This document shows positions 61,056-64,000 of a DNA stretch of 64,000 nucleotides, in pieces. Location: contig DF237168.1 of the NCBI GenBank assembly GCA_000708835.1, forward strand, positions 62,001-126,000, in the 5' to 3' direction. Numbering within the stretch: the first letter of the stretch is position 1; each line of letters opens with the position of its first letter. The notes under the pieces are model-generated. The model searched no databases and had not been told where the DNA came from. It saw nothing but the letters and a program-made list of their open reading frames with translations. A program made the position numbers and the translations under genes. The stretch is from Klebsormidium nitens. Taxonomy: Eukaryota; Streptophyta; Klebsormidiophyceae; Klebsormidiales; Klebsormidiaceae.

Positions 61056-61742
61056 ATGGATTCCGAGGAGGAAGCATCCGGCTTCGAGCGCGCTGCCCTG
61101 GAGGAGCGAGAGCTGGAGAGGGGAGCCGAGGACATCGAGGATGCGGAGTTCCAGCCCCGAGACGACCCCGATGGCAGCGCCGACACCCCGGGCTCGCTGG
61201 CGGACTTCGTGGAGGAGGGCGGCGACGTAGAGGCGCGGTCTTGGGAGGCGGTGGGGAGGATGCGGGAGGCCTTTCCTTCGGACGACGAGATAGAACTCCC
61301 GGAGCATCTGAGGGCCGCCAAGCGTCGCCGGACTCTGGGGGAAGACGCTGGGCCTGAGGAGGCCAGCCGAGAACTGACACCGATCCGAACGCGGGCCCCT
61401 TCTCCGGAGAGGTCCCGGGAGGCCGCGGGTTCTTTCGGCGGCGGGTCCAGCGCGAGGTCCACCCCGTCGGTGCCGCGGGGGGCGTCGGACCTGCCCTTCG
61501 AGGCCGAGATGGATGAGGTGGTCGCGATGCTGCCAGCGCCGCCCGTCTTGGCCAAGGTACCGTCGCGGGAGGAGCAGCACAGGGTGTTCGTGCTCATGTG
61601 GGGCCTGCGTAAGGCCGTGTTGCAGTATAAGGCCCGTGTGGGCAGATCGGTGGACGACCTGTGCGGCTTCCGTGGGAGCTCCACGAGCGGCTTCCTGACG
61701 GCCGTCCGCCGGCTCTCGCGAGCCCTGCCGGAGGTGGACTAG
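61056..61742 (+). CDS. Acidic N-terminal region, possibly part of the D5 helicase
   Basis: The frame starts at 61056 downstream of a TATATATCGG element and encodes an acidic, Ser/Pro/Arg-rich disordered region followed by a more ordered helix (FVLMWGLRKAVLQYKARVG, VDDLCGFRG and AVRRLSRALPEVD). It ends in TAG at 61740-61742. The same frame continues ALTLSDAGVSLVDAM into the helicase without another stop. It may be the helicase N-terminus interrupted by a stop, or a separate short protein. Confidence 0.6.
   Translation: MDSEEEASGFERAALEERELERGAEDIEDAEFQPRDDPDGSADTPGSLADFVEEGGDVEARSWEAVGRMREAFPSDDEIELPEHLRAAKRRRTLGEDAGPEEASRELTPIRTRAPSPERSREAAGSFGGGSSARSTPSVPRGASDLPFEAEMDEVVAMLPAPPVLAKVPSREEQHRVFVLMWGLRKAVLQYKARVGRSVDDLCGFRGSSTSGFLTAVRRLSRALPEVD
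61740..61742 (+). other. In-frame TAG between two parts of the helicase reading frame
   Basis: The bases read GTG GAC TAG GCG CTG in one frame that is otherwise open from 61056 to 63683. No start codon better than GTG lies between it and ATG 61785. The stop does not sit in a known strong read-through context. It may be a sequencing error, a true split, or suppressed. Confidence 0.6.
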
Positions 61743-61784
61743 GCGCTGACCCTCTCGGATGCGGGCGTGTCGCTGGTCGACGCC

Positions 61785-63683
61785 ATGCAGCGCGCGCTGC
61801 GGAAGTATGAGGGAGTATCGGAGGAGGAGGGGCAGGGGAGGAGGCAGCGGAAGGAGAGCGGGCGGCTGTTGCTCCTGACCTACTTGCAGAGCCAGTTCTT
61901 CGTGTCCGGCTACAGGTACAGAGACGATGCGTGCTGGAAGAAGAGGGGGAGCACTGCGAGCTGGGAACGGGTCTGCACGGTGAAGGAGTTCGTGTTCCAT
62001 GCGTGCACCTCGTGGGAGGCCCCGGAGAAGATCTCCATGGTGTTCAATCTCAAGGACCAGGACTGGAACGTGGGGCGGTACTTCATCGACAACCGGGTGG
62101 ACGTCACGCTGCCCAGCCTCGCCCCCTCCAGCCGTTACCTCTTTTCGTTCCGAAACGGGGTATACGTGGCGTTGGTCAGCACGACCATCCTCAATCCCGA
62201 GTACGTGGATCTCGAGAGGGGGGCCTACGACACGTTCGTTCGCAAGGCGGACATGGCGCGGATGCTCCGCCCCACCGTCATCGCGTGCAACTACTTCGAC
62301 CGCGACTTCGACGTCGCCGACTACGAGAGGTGCAGGGACATGTCGCCCGCCGAGCTCATCGAGTCCTCCCAGGAGAGCCTGTTGCGCATGCTCAAGAGCC
62401 AGAGGATGAGCTCCACGGTGCTGGTCATATTCTACGCGTTCGTGGGCCGGCTCTTGGGCGAGATCCGCGACGACAACTGGGAGAAGCTCTTCTACGTTGT
62501 GGGTCAGGCGGGATCGGGGAAGAGCACGCTGCTCGAGAGCATCCTTGCCAAGTTCTACGCGGACCACGACGTCTGCAACACCGGCTCCGACACCGAGAAG
62601 ACCTTCGGGATGCAGGCCTTCGTCGGCAAGAAGCTGGTGCTCCTGGACGAGACGGCGAAGAAGCTGGGCATATCCCAGCAGGCCATGCAGAGCTGGATCG
62701 CGGGGCAGAGCGTGCCGATCAACCGGAAGTACATGGAGGCGATCGAGGCACGGCTTCCCCCTCTCGTGGCTTCCGGGAACGAGACGATGGCGTACGACAA
62801 CAACCAGGGGTCGCAGAAGCGGCGCGTGTGCATCTTCGACTTCCCCGTCAAGATCCGGTCGCCCGATCCGGCGATGAGGGATAAGATCGAGGGCGATCGG
62901 GACAAGCTGCTGTACAAGCCCCGTCTCGTGTACCTGCACGCGCTGAGGGAGCACGACGGGGCATTCCCGCTCTCGTGGAACGCGTACTTCGACGCCACCT
63001 ACCTCAAGCACGCAACGGCCTCCATGGACAAGGACGTCGTCGCGCTCCTCAGCGAGCGGGCGGACTCGAGCCCGGGCGACTTCCACGTGTACTGTCCGCT
63101 CGCCACCCTGATGGCGGACTTCAAGGACCAGACCAAGAAGAAGCGGGCCAAGATCAAGGCCTACGTCCTGGAAAACTTCGACGTCACTCCCTCTGTCCGC
63201 CTGCCCTACCCCCGCAAGAGCGGGCAGGCGCCCGTCGCGGACGCCTACGTGCTGGGCATCGACCTGAAGGACCGCGGGGAGGAGTTGTTCCGACTGCGCG
63301 ACCCGGAGTGCGTCCGAGAACTCGGGGAGAAGACCGGGAAGGTGATGGAGTTCGACGGGCCCGCGAGGGACGCGCTCGGTATCGACGTGTGCAAGATGGC
63401 GGAGTTGCGGCGAGACCCGTCCGGCGACAGGGTCCTCAAGCGGTGCATAGCCCTCGACCGCCTCGTGGGCCTGTGGAACGGCGCACTCGCCACGCGGGTA
63501 GACAGCGTCAGCATCCTGAAGCATCCGGTGATGCGCGAGTTCCCGTCGTCGTATCTCGACATGGGAGATGGTCCTAGGTGGTACGTGTTCGGTGTCCGAG
63601 AGAGAGGACGACGGGACCTCGACAGGGCGTACGTAGAGTTAGCCAGGATAGCACTGGAGCGAGAATGCGTCGAGGACGCGTGA
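61785..63683 (+). CDS. D5-type superfamily 3 helicase
   Basis: From the ATG at 61785 (family M-Q-R-A-L) the 632-residue product has an upstream D5N-like region, then Walker A GQAGSGKST at residues 240-248, Walker B KKLVLLDETA near 281, and a sensor PLVASGNE. Late GDRDKLLYKPR and FHVYCPLA sections match D5 helicases. The enzyme unwinds origin DNA and pairs with the primase encoded across the divergent promoter. The next in-frame codon upstream is TAG at 61740-61742, and the 5' acidic open frame reads continuously to it. Confidence 0.88.
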   Translation: MQRALRKYEGVSEEEGQGRRQRKESGRLLLLTYLQSQFFVSGYRYRDDACWKKRGSTASWERVCTVKEFVFHACTSWEAPEKISMVFNLKDQDWNVGRYFIDNRVDVTLPSLAPSSRYLFSFRNGVYVALVSTTILNPEYVDLERGAYDTFVRKADMARMLRPTVIACNYFDRDFDVADYERCRDMSPAELIESSQESLLRMLKSQRMSSTVLVIFYAFVGRLLGEIRDDNWEKLFYVVGQAGSGKSTLLESILAKFYADHDVCNTGSDTEKTFGMQAFVGKKLVLLDETAKKLGISQQAMQSWIAGQSVPINRKYMEAIEARLPPLVASGNETMAYDNNQGSQKRRVCIFDFPVKIRSPDPAMRDKIEGDRDKLLYKPRLVYLHALREHDGAFPLSWNAYFDATYLKHATASMDKDVVALLSERADSSPGDFHVYCPLATLMADFKDQTKKKRAKIKAYVLENFDVTPSVRLPYPRKSGQAPVADAYVLGIDLKDRGEELFRLRDPECVRELGEKTGKVMEFDGPARDALGIDVCKMAELRRDPSGDRVLKRCIALDRLVGLWNGALATRVDSVSILKHPVMREFPSSYLDMGDGPRWYVFGVRERGRRDLDRAYVELARIALERECVEDA

Positions 63684-63720
63684 CGACAAAAATTTAATGA
63701 TACATACGCATGTTGCAACG

Positions 63721-64000
63721 ATGCCCCGCGTGAAGGAGACGTTCGTCTCGGTGGATTCCGGCTCCAGGGATCGAGTCGCATACCCAGATGCCAACCGTTT
63801 CAGGGTGTATTTCGATCGCCCTCCGCTGGATGCGGTCATCTCATGTGAATTGATATCGATGATCATGAGCGTCATGGGTCTCGAGAACGTGTCGAAAAGC
63901 GACAACGATTTCCGGTGGGCCGAAACGATCGATGGCCGGAGTTTCGAACACTCCGTTCATATACCCTCCGGTAACTACTCCGAATCCGACTTAGCAGTCG
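63721..64000 (+). CDS. Virion protein paralogue, 5' part (runs off the window)
   Basis: The frame from 63721 encodes ETFVSVDSGSRDRVAYPDAN then RFRVYFDRPPLDAVISCELISMIM. This is the same SRDR-YPDAN-F.V.FD pattern as the minor-capsid-type protein at 46127-47704. It runs to the window end. The ATG follows an AAAAATTTAATGATAC tract like those before probable late genes. It is likely a second minor structural protein. Confidence 0.7.
   Translation, partial: MPRVKETFVSVDSGSRDRVAYPDANRFRVYFDRPPLDAVISCELISMIMSVMGLENVSKSDNDFRWAETIDGRSFEHSVHIPSGNYSESDLAV

Noticed and set aside
60873..63524. 883-residue minus-strand frame opposite the helicase
   Set aside because: The His/Arg/Leu/Gly-rich composition is the usual shadow of GC-rich coding DNA; the D5 motifs are on the plus strand.
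1..64000. tRNA, rRNA, CRISPR array or bacterial-style operons
   Set aside because: None was recognised on either strand. The gene families and mixed strand order fit a eukaryotic DNA virus.

Overview
The window reads as part of the genome of a large nucleocytoplasmic DNA virus (Nucleocytoviricota). The hallmark genes are all present: a double jelly-roll major capsid protein (MCP), an A32-type packaging ATPase, a B-family DNA polymerase, a D5-type helicase with a separate primase, a VLTF3-like late transcription factor, a PCNA clamp, a RuvC-type resolvase, a TFIIS-like factor, an mRNA guanylyltransferase and a YqaJ-type exonuclease. The DNA is visibly GC-rich (roughly 60% by eye), genes lie on both strands, and most gaps are under 100 bases. 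No ribosomal RNA, tRNA, CRISPR array or bacterial operon structure was seen. The capping enzyme resembles the stand-alone chlorovirus type. Plant-type expansin, EsV-1-7 repeats, a GH16-like hydrolase and GT-AG introns together suggest an alga-infecting relative of the phycodnaviruses, or an endogenous copy in an algal genome. The host is an inference.

Layout. 0-13 kb: packaging ATPase, membrane and basic proteins, resolvase, VLTF3, a lectin-domain protein, a WNK-like pseudokinase fused to a receiver domain, an expansin, conserved family proteins and a glycosyltransferase. 13.1-18.2 kb: DNA polymerase B interrupted by a 1.3-kb intron, which carries an antisense GIY-YIG nuclease gene, and by an intein. 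18-27 kb: capping enzyme, nucleotidyltransferase-RING fusion and a run of virion or membrane proteins. 27.4-29 kb: a YqaJ-like nuclease in three exons. 29-34 kb: small conserved and membrane proteins, an MscL-like channel and a fused H2B-H2A histone with a long basic tail. 34.5-39 kb: HNH-type protein (frameshifted), MCP, and an EsV-1-7 repeat/nuclease fusion. 39-46 kb: glycosyltransferases, GH16-like hydrolase, PD-(D/E)XK protein, OTU protease and a lower-GC patch. 46-56 kb: virion protein, macro-like protein, PCNA, thioredoxin-like protein, a 1105-residue kinase/coiled-coil protein beside a paralogous neighbour broken by a 481-base N gap, and a TFIIS-like factor. 56-64 kb: patatin-like lipase, a two-domain glycosyltransferase, divergent primase and helicase genes, and the start of a second virion protein.

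How the genes fit together. Replication and recombination functions (polymerase, clamp, primase, helicase, resolvase, YqaJ) and transcription functions (VLTF3, TFIIS-like, capping) imply a cycle that is largely independent of the host. Expansin, GH16-like protein, lectin, fucosyltransferase and other glycosyltransferases point to wall penetration or exit and a glycosylated virion. The histone doublet suggests chromatin-like genome packaging. The introns in two replication genes imply that at least some transcripts reach a spliceosome. Several conserved genes carry single frameshifts or an in-frame stop. These may be assembly errors, recoding, or early decay of an integrated copy.
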